This document shows, piece after piece, positions 15,864-24,205 of a DNA stretch of 35,117 nucleotides. The stretch's first letter is position 1. Each line of letters opens with the position of its first letter. The stretch is from JAFCCL01 sp041645325 (GTDB lineage Archaea > Iainarchaeota > Iainarchaeia > Iainarchaeales > GCA-2688035): contig JBAZQI010000009.1 in the NCBI GenBank assembly GCA_041645325.1, positions 1 to 35,117 of the forward strand, given 5' to 3'. The notes under the pieces were generated by a model that was given only the letters and a program-made list of their open reading frames with translations, was not told the DNA's origin and ran no database searches. Both the position numbers and the translations under genes were made by a program.

Positions 15864-16397
15864 ATGCACAAGTATAAGATTCTTGTCGGCAGTGCCATGC
15901 TTGCGATTGTGAGCGTTTTGCTGCAGGTTTACAAGATTGCCTACCCTTGGGGCGGCGTGATAGACATTGATGCAGTGGGCGTGCCCTGGCTTATTTCAAC
16001 CTTTTTGTTCGGCATTTACGGCGGCGTCATCACATCAATTGTTTCCACCGTTGGCATTGCGGTTTTTGCGCCCACAGGCATCATAGGCGCCTCGATGAAG
16101 TTCGCCGCAACAATCATAATGGTTCTCATAGTTGGCGTTGCCGGCAAAACCCTTGGCTTTGGAAAAAAAGGCATTGCAGTCGCTTTCATTGCCTGCCTTG
16201 TGGCAAGGCCTGTGCTCATGGTTTTGTTCAATTACTTTGTCGGCATACCGCTTTTTTTCAGCATCCCTACCGAGGTTGCACTGCAGAAATTTCCTATTGA
16301 ACTGTTCCTTGTGCCAAACATGATTCTTGCTGCCATTGACTTTTGGGTTGCGTACGCACTTGTTTTCGGGACAAAATTGCGAGAGCGCGTGAAATGA
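15864..16397 (+). CDS. ECF transporter S component, probably riboflavin
   Basis: A 177-residue membrane protein with five or six hydrophobic segments: about 5-22, 36-52, 54-74, 80-102, 107-128 and 152-172. The layout, with YPWGGVIDIDAVGVPWLIS early in the chain, is that of an ECF S component, the substrate-binding subunit. It overlaps the ATPase gene by 4 bp, and EcfT follows, so a full transporter is encoded. Riboflavin is inferred from RibL nearby; another vitamin cannot be excluded. Start is the ATG at 15864, from TATA spacing. Confidence 0.8.
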   Translation: MHKYKILVGSAMLAIVSVLLQVYKIAYPWGGVIDIDAVGVPWLISTFLFGIYGGVITSIVSTVGIAVFAPTGIIGASMKFAATIIMVLIVGVAGKTLGFGKKGIAVAFIACLVARPVLMVLFNYFVGIPLFFSIPTEVALQKFPIELFLVPNMILAAIDFWVAYALVFGTKLRERVK

Positions 16398-17554
16398 TTG
16401 GGCTAAAAGGCTTTTCCGTTTCCTTCGGAAAAAATCTAGTGCTTGATTGCCTGAACCTTGCGGTTGGGGCCGGGGAAAGGGTTTCGGTTATAGGCGCAAA
16501 CGGCTCGGGAAAGTCAACGCTTGCCTTCGCGCTTGCCGGCGTCATTCCGGATTTTGTCGAGGCAACTGTTTCAGGAAGGCTTTCCTCCAAAAATGCCGCG
16601 CTTATAATGCAGAACCCGAGCGCGCAGTTTTTTGCAATGAGCGTGAAAGAAGAGCTTGGCGGGCAGGGCCTTGCGCTTGCCGGCAAGCTTGGCCTCGGGC
16701 ATCTTTTTGAAAGGAATGTTTTTCAGCTGAGCGAGGGCGAGAAGCAAAAGGTCAACCTTGTGGCAAACCTTTCCTCGCATGCAGAGGCAATCCTGCTTGA
16801 CGAGCCGCTTGAGCTTCTTGACCCAAAGCAGGCTGCAAGGTTTCGCTCGCTTTTGGGAAAAATTTCGGAAAAAACGCTGATTTGGCTTGACAAGGAAGAC
16901 CCATTGCTTCCCAAGGCAAAAAAGTTTTTTTTGGGCAAACGGGAAAGCATTGCATTGCCAGGCCCGCAAAAATTCCCAGCAGGCAAAACGGTTCTCAGGG
17001 CAGATTTTTCCCTGCAAAAAAACGGCTTTGCCCTCAATGCGCGCTTTGATTTGAGGCAGGGTGAAAAGATTGCGCTCATAGGCGCAAACGGCTCTGGCAA
17101 AACAAGCCTTTTGAAGGCGCTTGCAGGCATTGAAAAATTCAAAGGCAGGATTGAGTGCCCGGGCGGTTTTTCTTTTGCGCCGCAGAATCCCTCACATCTT
17201 TTTTTCAAGGAAAAGGCAGGGGAAGAGCTTGTGCAGCCGCGCAACGCTTCAATCCTTGGCATCCGAAGCCTTCTCAGCCAAAGCCCAGGGCTTTTGAGCA
17301 AGGGCCAGCAGAAAATGCTGGGCGTTGCCGCAATCAGTGGCAGGGGCGTTGCATTGCTTGACGAGCCCACAACATGGCTTGACCAAAAAAACAAGGCCCT
17401 TGTTTACAATTTCATTTCCGGGCGGAACCAGCCCATGGTTATCGCAACCCATGACAGGGAACTGCTGCGTTACTGCAGCAGGATTTTTATGGTTGAAGGG
17501 GGTGAAATTTCGGAATGTTCCAGTACAGCAGCAAATCGCTTTTTTCGGGCGTAA
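16394..17554 (+). CDS. ECF transporter ATPase, two ABC domains fused
   Basis: The 386 residues hold two ABC ATPase domains. Domain 1: Walker A GANGSGKS (34-41), Q-loop MQNPSAQ, signature LSEGE (112-116), Walker B AILLDE (132-137). Domain 2: Walker A GANGSGKT (230-237), Q-loop APQNPSH, signature LSKGQ (301-305), Walker B VALLDE (319-324) and the switch histidine in VIATHDRE (353). Domain 1 has LIWLDKED where the switch histidine should be, so the two sites are probably unequal. Most ECF systems use two separate ATPases; here one fused chain supplies both. The ATG at 16394 overlaps the S component stop. Confidence 0.92.
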   Translation: MIGLKGFSVSFGKNLVLDCLNLAVGAGERVSVIGANGSGKSTLAFALAGVIPDFVEATVSGRLSSKNAALIMQNPSAQFFAMSVKEELGGQGLALAGKLGLGHLFERNVFQLSEGEKQKVNLVANLSSHAEAILLDEPLELLDPKQAARFRSLLGKISEKTLIWLDKEDPLLPKAKKFFLGKRESIALPGPQKFPAGKTVLRADFSLQKNGFALNARFDLRQGEKIALIGANGSGKTSLLKALAGIEKFKGRIECPGGFSFAPQNPSHLFFKEKAGEELVQPRNASILGIRSLLSQSPGLLSKGQQKMLGVAAISGRGVALLDEPTTWLDQKNKALVYNFISGRNQPMVIATHDRELLRYCSRIFMVEGGEISECSSTAANRFFRA

Positions 17555-18114
17555 GCGAGGAATTAAAGGTCGCACTGCTTTTCGCGGCTTTTGCGCTTGC
17601 ATTTGCACTGCAGGCGCCGCTTTACCTTGCGCTTTTGCTTGCCTTCAATGCAATGCTTCTTTCCCTGGCAGGATACCGTGATTTTCCAAAACTGCTTGCA
17701 GGGCTTTTGCCTTTCCTTGCGCTTGCCGACATAGGCTTTTTCATTTTCATGCAGGGCACTGGCATTGACCTTGTGCAGCTCACGCTTGCCTCAAACCTGA
17801 GAATTCTTTGCCTCTTTACTGCAACAGCCTTTTTCACCTTTTCAACAGACGTGTTTGCGCTTCTCAGGCTGTTCAAAAAAATGCGTTTTCCCGAGGCTTT
17901 CTACCTTCCGCTTTACGTGCTTTTCAGGTTCCTGCCTGAAATAGAGCACGACTTATTGGAAATTGCGGGAATCCAGAAAACAAGGGGCATTTCAAAAAGA
18001 AGGCCATTGCTTTACATTAAGTCAATTCTCATTCCACTGCTTTTCACAGTGCTCCAAAAATCCGACGAGCTTGCAATAGCATACTATTTGAGAAAAAGGC
18101 GCGAGTCCTTTTAG
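17515..18114 (+). CDS. ecfT: ECF transporter transmembrane subunit EcfT
   Basis: A 199-residue membrane protein with hydrophobic segments at about 18-50, 58-80, 88-108 and 160-178. Between them lies a cytoplasmic charged helix region, where IQKTRGISKRR supplies the xRG coupling motif that contacts the ATPases, and DELAIAYYLRKRR marks the end. The start ATG at 17515 lies inside the ATPase gene, a 40-bp overlap, so translation is probably coupled. Confidence 0.88.
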   Translation: MFQYSSKSLFSGVSEELKVALLFAAFALAFALQAPLYLALLLAFNAMLLSLAGYRDFPKLLAGLLPFLALADIGFFIFMQGTGIDLVQLTLASNLRILCLFTATAFFTFSTDVFALLRLFKKMRFPEAFYLPLYVLFRFLPEIEHDLLEIAGIQKTRGISKRRPLLYIKSILIPLLFTVLQKSDELAIAYYLRKRRESF

Positions 18115-18134
18115 TTTTTTGACAATGGTCAAAA
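18115..18134. terminator. hairpin between convergent ecfT and purA
   Basis: TTTTGAC at 18117-18123 pairs with GTCAAAA at 18128-18134 around a 4-base loop, next to a run of T. It sits right after the ecfT stop and just beyond the purA stop, so it may end both transcripts. Archaeal termination mainly needs the T-run, so this is tentative. Confidence 0.4.
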
Positions 18135-18142
18135 TACTGCAT

Positions 18143-19405
18143 TCACCGCACTATAGTTTCTTCCCTATCCGGGCCCACTGAAACAATGCTTGCAGGAACG
18201 CCTACTTCCTTTTCTATGAATGCAACGTATTCCCTTGCTTCTTTGGGCAAATTCCCAAATTTTTTTTCGCTGCCCTTTATTTCAAAGCCAGGCATTTCCC
18301 GGTAAACAGGGGCGCATTCCGAAAGCAGTTCCAGGTCGGCAGGCAGCTCTTTGAGCAATTTGCCATTGCATTTGTAGCCTGTGCAGACTTTTATTGTTTT
18401 CATGCCTGACAAAACGTCAATCTTTGTGAGCGCAATTTCTGTGAAGCCATTCAGCCTTGCCGCTGTCCTGAGCAAAACCAGGTCAAGCCAGCCGACCCTC
18501 CTCGGCCGCCCTGTTGTTGTGCCAAACTCCTGGCCTTTTTCCCTCACGCTTTCCGCAAGCCTGCCTTCAAGCTCTGTGACAAAAGGCCCTTCGCCCACCC
18601 TCGTTGTATAGGCCTTCACAATTCCTATGACGCGCTCAATCTTTCTTATGCCAAGGCCAACGCCGGTGAAAATTCCGCCTGCTATAGGGTGCGAGCTTGT
18701 GACAAAAGGGTATGTTCCAAAATCGTTGTCCAAAAATGTGCCCTGCGCGCCCTCAAACAAAACGCTTTTTCCCTCATTCAAAGCCCTGTTTGCCTCCATT
18801 GAAACATCCGCCATGCTTTTCGCGAACTCTTTTCCCAGCGCGTTGTATTCAGCAAAAATCGCCTCTTTTGAAACAGGCATTTCCGCATTGTAAACTTTTT
18901 TCAAAACGTTTTCGTTTTCCGCAAACCCCTCTTCAATTTTTTCCCTCAGCCTTTCAGCATCAACAAGGTCGCAGAACCTTATGCCAGCCCTGTTTGCCCT
19001 GTCGGCATAGCAAGGCCCTATTCCCCTGCCAGTAGTGCCTATTTTTGCCTTTCCTTTTGCGGCCTCTTTTGCGCCGTCCAGGGCATTGTGCCAGGGCATT
19101 ATTATCTGGGTCCTTGGGTCAATCAGGAGCTTCGGCGAAAATTCGCCTTCAAGCTGTTTCATTTCTTCTTTTAGCACAAGTGGGTCAAGGGCAACGCCCG
19201 CTCCTATAAGGCATTTCTTGCCCTGCAATGCGCCGCTTGGCAAAAGGTGAAACTTGTATTTTTTGCCTTGTACCACAACAGTGTGCCCTGCATTGTTCCC
19301 GCCATTGAACCTTACAACCAAATCGGCCTTTTCGGCAAGCAAATCCACTATTTTGCCTTTTCCCTCATCTCCAAACTGCGCGCCAACAACAACAATTGAA
19401 GCCAT
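18143..19405 (-). CDS. purA: adenylosuccinate synthetase
   Basis: PurA joins IMP and aspartate with GTP, the first step towards AMP. The family start is clear: VVVGAQFGDEGKGKIVD, with the catalytic Asp13, and NNAGHTV with His41. GTTGRGIGPCYADR, VLFEGAQGTFLDNDFGTYPFVTSSHP (residues in the middle) and GRPRRVGWLDLV follow. Length 420 is normal. The reading frame is open far upstream to 20224, but that extension lies antisense inside guaB and is rejected. It is divergent from guaB with only 61 bp between the two start codons. Confidence 0.96.
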   Translation of the reverse strand: MASIVVVGAQFGDEGKGKIVDLLAEKADLVVRFNGGNNAGHTVVVQGKKYKFHLLPSGALQGKKCLIGAGVALDPLVLKEEMKQLEGEFSPKLLIDPRTQIIMPWHNALDGAKEAAKGKAKIGTTGRGIGPCYADRANRAGIRFCDLVDAERLREKIEEGFAENENVLKKVYNAEMPVSKEAIFAEYNALGKEFAKSMADVSMEANRALNEGKSVLFEGAQGTFLDNDFGTYPFVTSSHPIAGGIFTGVGLGIRKIERVIGIVKAYTTRVGEGPFVTELEGRLAESVREKGQEFGTTTGRPRRVGWLDLVLLRTAARLNGFTEIALTKIDVLSGMKTIKVCTGYKCNGKLLKELPADLELLSECAPVYREMPGFEIKGSEKKFGNLPKEAREYVAFIEKEVGVPASIVSVGPDREETIVR

Positions 19406-19435
19406 AACTGTCCCTAACAAGCGAATAGGGGAACG

Positions 19436-19446
19436 ATTTTTAAAAC
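19436..19446 (+). promoter_or_regulatory. TATA box of guaB
   Basis: ATTTTTAAAAC is centred about 26 bp before the guaB ATG at 19467, the spacing of a leaderless archaeal promoter. No equally good box is visible for purA on the other strand within the same 61 bp. Confidence 0.5.
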
Positions 19447-19466
19447 AATTGCAGTCCTTAAATAAT

Positions 19467-20924
19467 ATGGTAAGAAAAGATACCGATGGAAAAGAGGCCC
19501 TTACTTTTGATGATGTCCTGCTTGTTCCAGGGCTAAGCGATGTGCTTCCAAAAGACGCAGATTTGAAAACGCGTTTTTCAAAAAGGCTCAAAATAAACAT
19601 TCCCCTTGTTTCAGCCGCAATGGACACTGTTACCGAGGCAATGACTGCCATAGCAATTGCAAGGGAAGGCGGCATTGGCATTATCCACAAAAACCTTGGC
19701 ATTGAAGAGCAGGCTGCCGAAGTCACAAAGGTGAAGAGAAGCGAATTTCTCATAGTAAGCAATCCGTTGTGCGTAAGCCCTGATGACACGCTTGCCAAAG
19801 TCTTTGAAATCCAGCGGGCAAAAGGCATAGGCTCTTTTCCGGTCGTGCGCAACCAAAAGCTCATAGGCATCCTGACACAGAGGGACCTTGCGTTTGAAAA
19901 AAATCCCGCAAAAAAAGTCGCGGAGCTCATGACAAAAACTGTTGTGAGCATTGACCACGAGCCAAGCATTGACGAGGCAAAAGAAATACTGCACAAGCAC
20001 AGGATTGAAAAGCTGCCGATAGTGGACGGCAAAGGGGTGCTTGTAGGAATGCTTACCGCAACCGACATAAGAAAGCAGGAAATGTTTCCCTTTGCCACAA
20101 AGGACAAAAAGGGCCAGCTTGTCGTGGGCGCCGCCGTAGGCGTCAAGGATGAAGAAAGGATTGTAAAACTTGTTGAGGCTGGCGTTGATGCAATAGTTGT
20201 TGACACGGCGCACGGCCACAGCAAAGGCGTTCTGGATGCCGTAAAGCGCTACAAGAAAGAGTTCGCAATTGATGTCATTGCCGGAAATGTTGCGACTGCA
20301 GAGGCAGTGCACGACCTTGCCGCTGCGGGCGCAGACGCGATAAAGGTTGGCGTTGGCCCGGGCGCAATCTGCACTACAAGAATAATAAGCGGCGTTGGCA
20401 TTCCGCAGTTCACTGCAGTGCTTGACTGCTCAGAAGCGGCGGAAAAGTACGCTATCCCGATTATTGCCGACGGCGGAATCAGGTACAGCGGCGATATCGT
20501 AAAAGCGCTGGCTGCCGGCGCCTCAAGCGTAATGCTCGGCTCGCTGTTTGCGGGCTGTGATGAAACGCCCGGAAGAACGGTTTTCCTCAACAACAGGAAA
20601 TTCAAGCAGTACAGGGGAATGGGCAGCGTTGGCGCAATGCAGAAAGGCTCAAAGGAACGCTATTTTCAGGGAGATGTAAGCGAGGCAAGCAAGCTTGTTC
20701 CGGAAGGCGTTGAAGGCCTTGTGCCATACAAGGGCATGCTGGGCGAAATGGTTTTCCAGTTGCTCGGCGGCCTTCGCTCAGGAATGGGAATGGTCGGCGC
20801 AAAAGACATTGAAACCCTGAGAAAAAACACAAAGTGGGTGAAGATTACGGCCGCCGGAGTGAAAGAATCGCACCCCCACGACCTGATTATCACCGAAGAA
20901 AGCCCGAACTATTCGGGAAAATAG
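19467..20924 (+). CDS. guaB: IMP dehydrogenase
   Basis: GuaB oxidises IMP to XMP with NAD, the first step towards GMP. It starts EALTFDDVLLVPGLSDVLP, followed by VSAAMDTVTEAMTAIAIA. Two CBS domains lie at about 95-205 (ILTQRDLAF, MLTATDIRK). The catalytic loop GVGPGAICTTR has Cys302, followed by ADGGIRYSGDIVKALAAGA and the flap segment YRGMGSVGAM. Length 485 is typical of the full-length CBS-containing form. The start is fixed by TATA spacing; upstream in-frame codons to 19254 lie inside purA and are rejected. Confidence 0.97.
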   Translation: MVRKDTDGKEALTFDDVLLVPGLSDVLPKDADLKTRFSKRLKINIPLVSAAMDTVTEAMTAIAIAREGGIGIIHKNLGIEEQAAEVTKVKRSEFLIVSNPLCVSPDDTLAKVFEIQRAKGIGSFPVVRNQKLIGILTQRDLAFEKNPAKKVAELMTKTVVSIDHEPSIDEAKEILHKHRIEKLPIVDGKGVLVGMLTATDIRKQEMFPFATKDKKGQLVVGAAVGVKDEERIVKLVEAGVDAIVVDTAHGHSKGVLDAVKRYKKEFAIDVIAGNVATAEAVHDLAAAGADAIKVGVGPGAICTTRIISGVGIPQFTAVLDCSEAAEKYAIPIIADGGIRYSGDIVKALAAGASSVMLGSLFAGCDETPGRTVFLNNRKFKQYRGMGSVGAMQKGSKERYFQGDVSEASKLVPEGVEGLVPYKGMLGEMVFQLLGGLRSGMGMVGAKDIETLRKNTKWVKITAAGVKESHPHDLIITEESPNYSGK

Positions 20925-20925
20925 C

Positions 20926-20933
20926 TTTTTTTT
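20926..20933 (+). terminator. T-run after guaB
   Basis: Eight consecutive T residues begin one base after the guaB stop codon, the simplest archaeal termination signal. The convergent sigma-like gene ends eight bases further on. Confidence 0.4.
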
Positions 20934-20940
20934 GCTGGAA

Positions 20941-21714
20941 TCATTCAATTTCCGGTTTCCTGAAAATTTTTGCATCAGGATTTTTTTTGTATGCCTGCCA
21001 CCAGTTGTCGACAGTGCGCCTGTTGATGTTGTGGCTTCTGCTCACATCTATCATTCTCTTGCCAGAAGCAATTTCTTTCATCAGCATGAGCCTGAAACCG
21101 CCGGAAAAATTGCGCCCTTTTTCAAGCCCAAGTTCGCCATAAATAGGGTCTGCGTTGAATGCTTTTCTTAATTTTGCATAAGACCTGGAGAGGGTTAGCC
21201 CAATGGCATCTGGTGTTTTTTCGAAGTGTGCTGCGGTTTCCTTGATTGTCTTCGCTTCGCCATCCTCAAACCCATATTTGTATGCAGTCACCCTTTCTTC
21301 TTCCGGAGTCAGTTTCGCGTTCTTAAAAAGCCCTGCAATTCTTTTCCGCTGCTCAGGAAAGTTGCCTGAAACGATTTCCAACGGGTCTGGATTGTGCCTT
21401 CTCATCAACTTTATGGCAAAGAAATTTTCAAGCGCCCTGTTCCTTCTAATATAGTACCTTGTATTCTTGACCAGGTTCCTTGCGCATGTGAAAAGATATG
21501 CCTCTGCCCTGTCCCTATTCTCTACATTTGGCAGCCTTTCAAGAAAAGTCAGGCATGTGTCCTGAACTAGGTCTTTGGCAAGCTGATGATTTTTCGGAAA
21601 GCACCTAAGAAAAAAGGCTTCAAGCTTGGGCAAACTAGGTTCAAGATACTCCTTTGAAAATTGCGCTCGCATTGCAAGGCTTGCTTCCCTTGGGGCGCGT
21701 TTCCTTCTTGGCAT
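20941..21714 (-). CDS. bacterial-type ECF-like sigma factor homologue with extra C-terminal HTH
   Basis: The 257 residues read as a sigma-70-family protein of the ECF group. Region 2 is at about 30-92: LEAFFLRCFPKNHQLAKDLV leads to QDTCLTFLERL and AYLFTCARNLVKN, close to the AxDLVQExFLxxLE and WLxxIARNLxxD pattern. Region 4 is at 132-187: LTPEEERVTAYKYGF, KTIKETAAHFEKTPDAIGLT and LSRSYAKLRKAF. A further helix-turn-helix lies at about 205-245 (IDVSRSHNINRRTVDNWW), not usual in ECF sigmas. A TATA-like AGTTTATTAAG is about 30 bp before its ATG. Its target is unknown; it could also be a DNA-binding regulator that no longer contacts RNA polymerase. Confidence 0.75.
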   Translation of the reverse strand: MPRRKRAPREASLAMRAQFSKEYLEPSLPKLEAFFLRCFPKNHQLAKDLVQDTCLTFLERLPNVENRDRAEAYLFTCARNLVKNTRYYIRRNRALENFFAIKLMRRHNPDPLEIVSGNFPEQRKRIAGLFKNAKLTPEEERVTAYKYGFEDGEAKTIKETAAHFEKTPDAIGLTLSRSYAKLRKAFNADPIYGELGLEKGRNFSGGFRLMLMKEIASGKRMIDVSRSHNINRRTVDNWWQAYKKNPDAKIFRKPEIE

Positions 21715-21792
21715 AAAGGAATAATTCCCGTGCCTTCTTAATAAACTTTCCGAAGAATTGCACAGGGCAGGGTTAAAGAGTTTGGTTTTGGC

Positions 21793-22491
21793 TCAGATTG
21801 TTCCCTTCAAATAAGCAAGCCTTTTTTCTTCAGGGAATTTTTCTATTGCATATCTTAACATTGTCCTCGGCATTTTCCCGTAATGCTTTTTGAGGAAAGC
21901 CTCTTCCGCAGCCAAATCCCTGTTGCCTGTTTCGCGGATCATCCAGCCAACCGCCTTGTGAATCAAATCATGCTTATCGTTCAAAAACAGCTCGGCTATT
22001 GCAAACGTGTCCTTGAAATCTTTTTCTTTTATGAATGCCAATGTTGCCATTATTGCAATCCTTTTTTCCCAAATGATTTGGGATTTTGCAAGCCTGTAAA
22101 GCATTTTCCTGTCTTTGTCCAGCAGGAATGCGCCCACGATTTTCGGCGCAGTCAAATCAACAAGGTCCCAGTTGTTCACGCCGGCCATGTTTTCAAAATA
22201 AAAATCAAAAATTTTCCTTTTTTCTTCTTCGCCTGCCTTTGAAAACTTTTCCACAAGAATAAGCAGTGCCACAAGCCTTTCTTCATGGATTCCTGATTGC
22301 ATTAACGGCGCAAGCTGCTGCAGGGCAATGCCCTTGTGACTTTTGGCAATTTCCCTCTGTTGCCCAATGGTCAATCCAAGGAATTTGTCGCCTTCCCCAT
22401 ACTCGCCTTTGCCTGTCTTGAAATAACGCTGCATTGCCGCAGCGCACCTGGCATTTGCAAGCGCGGCAATTTCCTGTTTCAAAGAAGCCAT
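21793..22491 (-). CDS. AlkD-like DNA alkylation repair glycosylase
   Basis: AlkD removes positively charged alkylated bases using a HEAT-like repeat fold. The 232 residues show YFKTGKGEYGEGDKFLGL, then NNWDLVDLTAPKIVG with Trp108, Asp109 and Asp112, and IIWEKRIAIMATLAFI with Trp141 and Arg144, then HKAVGWMIRETG. These match the Trp/Asp/Arg active-site set known for AlkD (W109, D113, R148, W187 in the Bacillus enzyme, from memory). It stands alone on the minus strand behind the sigma-like gene. Confidence 0.92.
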   Translation of the reverse strand: MASLKQEIAALANARCAAAMQRYFKTGKGEYGEGDKFLGLTIGQQREIAKSHKGIALQQLAPLMQSGIHEERLVALLILVEKFSKAGEEEKRKIFDFYFENMAGVNNWDLVDLTAPKIVGAFLLDKDRKMLYRLAKSQIIWEKRIAIMATLAFIKEKDFKDTFAIAELFLNDKHDLIHKAVGWMIRETGNRDLAAEEAFLKKHYGKMPRTMLRYAIEKFPEEKRLAYLKGTI

Positions 22492-22595
22492 AGATTATAC
22501 TCCTGTTGTTTTTGGGTATGGGTTTAAAGGACAGGTCTTTTTAGGCATATTAATAACAAGAGTTTTTATTTTGTTTTATTCGTTTTCGTTTAGGA

Positions 22596-23492
22596 ATGAG
22601 GCGCGAACACCTGTTTGTAATCATTTCCGGGATTCTCTCCGGTTTCATTGTTTTCGGCGGAAACGTCTTTTCAGACCTTGGATTATCGCTATTTGAAATC
22701 TCTTTTTTGCTTTATGTTTTTGCAATCCCTTTACTGTTACCTTTTGTCCTTTTCAGAAAAGAATCTGCTTTCAAAAAGGAAATGTTGCCCTACTGGTTGC
22801 TCTTTTCCATCGCAACAACTCTGACAGTACTTTGTCAATTTGGCGCGGTCATATTGGGTGTGCCAGTAGCAATAGTGGTGCTATTGCTTTACACACAACC
22901 ATTGTGGACAACCTTATTCAGCAAGTTTTTCCTAAAAGAGCCGATTGGAAAAATAGGGGCAATTGCCTGTGCATTGGTAATAGCAGGGGCAATTTTTGTT
23001 GCAAATCCTTTCCAAGTAGACCTTGGAAAAAACTGGTTCGGGCTGTTTGTTGCATTGGCTGGAGGCATTAGCCTTTCGGCTTGGATTATCACTGGCAGCG
23101 TTGCGAGCAAGAAAAAAGGGGATCCCTTTGCCACCACTTTTTTCGAATTGCTTTTTATGATAATCTTCATTTCGCTATTTTTCCCCCTGCTTACCCTTTT
23201 TACCAATGACCCAAAAATAGTTCATTTTTCATTCAACTGGCCAATCCAAATCTGGGCGCTCATTTTCTTATACACCCTTTTTGCAGAAGTAATAAACCAT
23301 ATATGTTACATCAAGGGCACCCAAAAGATTTCAACAGCTGATGCAGGAATAATCATGCTGTTAGAGCCGATCAGCGGAGCATTGCTAGCAACACTGTTTT
23401 TGAGCCAAGCACTGACCGTTACAACGATAATCGGCGGAGCACTAATTTTGTGCGCGAACTATTTAGTGATTTCACGAAAAAGCAAGCAATAA
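22596..23492 (+). CDS. EamA/DMT-family transporter
   Basis: A 298-residue membrane protein with ten hydrophobic helices in two similar halves, each of the EamA type (ISGILSGFIVFGGNVFS near the start; ADAGIIMLLEPISGALLATL near the end, matching the A...LEPV...L pattern). Such proteins export metabolites or amino acids; the substrate cannot be told. The ATG follows AGGA directly. Its stop lies 9 bp from the 3' end of the convergent tRNA-Leu gene. Confidence 0.9.
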   Translation: MRREHLFVIISGILSGFIVFGGNVFSDLGLSLFEISFLLYVFAIPLLLPFVLFRKESAFKKEMLPYWLLFSIATTLTVLCQFGAVILGVPVAIVVLLLYTQPLWTTLFSKFFLKEPIGKIGAIACALVIAGAIFVANPFQVDLGKNWFGLFVALAGGISLSAWIITGSVASKKKGDPFATTFFELLFMIIFISLFFPLLTLFTNDPKIVHFSFNWPIQIWALIFLYTLFAEVINHICYIKGTQKISTADAGIIMLLEPISGALLATLFLSQALTVTTIIGGALILCANYLVISRKSKQ

Positions 23493-23501
23493 AAATTGTT
23501 T

Positions 23502-23700
23502 TGCACGGGGGCGGGATCGAACCGCCGAACGCACTAAGCGACAGGATTTCGCAGGCAATTTCTTTTTACATCCCTGGAAAGCTTTTGCAATTGCATTGCA
23601 ATTGCCTGTTTTGCGAAGCAAAACGTTCTTTTCCCAGGGCTTTTCTTTTAAAGAAAAGGCCTCTTGAGTCCTGCGGGTTTGACCGCTTCCCTACCCGTGC
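23502..23700 (-). tRNA. tRNA-Leu (anticodon CAA) with 115-nt intron
   Basis: Exon 1 is 23700-23663 and exon 2 is 23547-23502, together 84 nt. Pairings: acceptor GCACGGG/CCCGTGC, D stem GGG/CCC, anticodon stem CAGGA/TCCTG, T stem GGCGG/CCGCC with loop TTCGATC, discriminator A. A 15-base variable region makes it type II. The anticodon loop CTCAAGA gives CAA. The intron lies between positions 37 and 38. No CCA is encoded. A bulge-helix-bulge is possible: AG|A on the 5' side, AA|A on the 3' side, with CTCA against TGCG (three of four pairs) and GGC/GCC as the inner helix. Confidence 0.9.
23548..23662 (-). repeat. tRNA-Leu intron made of hairpin repeats
   Basis: The 115-nt intron is mostly inverted repeats: AAGAAAAG/CTTTTCTT, GTTTTGC/GCAAAAC and CAATTGCA/TGCAATTG. 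Bases 23608-23661 match 25276-25329 in the tRNA-Ser intron at 52 of 54 positions. GTTTTGC(G)GAGCAAAAC and CCCAGGGC/CCCAAGGC modules also occur in the intergenic arrays. Confidence 0.85.
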
Positions 23701-23760
23701 ATTTGGTAATAGTAATTTAATCAGGGGGTTTATTTAAGTTTTCTTGTTTTGGGCAATGGA

Positions 23761-24165
23761 TCAGAATTCGAGTTCGTCGCCTTGCTTTATTATGGGAAAC
23801 TTTCCGTTTTCCGCCCTTAGGAATAGCGCGCCTTTTTGACCTGGCTGAATGCTTCCAGCGCTTTGCTTTGCAACCTGCACATCTTTCACTACAAGGGTTG
23901 CGCCGCCGAACTTTGTCTTGTCCTTTTTCTTTATTTTGCAGCCGGCAGTGCCCTGCACCATCAAAACATTCTGCACGTGAAAAATGCCTGTTACCAAAAA
24001 GCCCTTTGCAGGCAGCAATTCCTCTTCCTCTGCGGCCTGTGGGAACGGCTCTTCTTCAGCCTCAGCCTTTTCCTGCATTTTTGTTTTGCTTGCATTTGGA
24101 ATGCAGACGCCAAGCTTTTCTTTTTCCTCGCCCTGCTTTTTGAACAAAGAGCCCAATATGCCCAC
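23761..24165 (-). CDS. small protein with possible translation-factor beta-barrel
   Basis: A 134-residue protein starting at the GTG at 24165, preceded by GGGGGAT. Residues 1-50 are charged and glutamate-rich, probably flexible (KAEAEEEPFPQAAEEEELL). Residues 53-134 look like a beta-barrel of the EF-Tu domain II kind: FLVTGIFHVQNVLMVQGTAG, then VVKDVQVAKQSAGSIQPGQKG and FPIIKQGDELEF. The GTPase domain is absent, so it is not a translation factor itself. Role unknown. It is divergent from chorismate mutase across hairpin array C. Confidence 0.6.
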   Translation of the reverse strand: MGILGSLFKKQGEEKEKLGVCIPNASKTKMQEKAEAEEEPFPQAAEEEELLPAKGFLVTGIFHVQNVLMVQGTAGCKIKKKDKTKFGGATLVVKDVQVAKQSAGSIQPGQKGALFLRAENGKFPIIKQGDELEF

Positions 24166-24205
24166 AAAATCCCCCTATTATAATAGCCCCTAAAAGGTTA
24201 TAAAA

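Noticed and set aside
19406..20224. Large N-terminal extension of PurA (693-codon frame)
   Set aside because: It lies antisense within guaB, has no recognisable domain, and PurA motifs begin exactly at the ATG at 19405.
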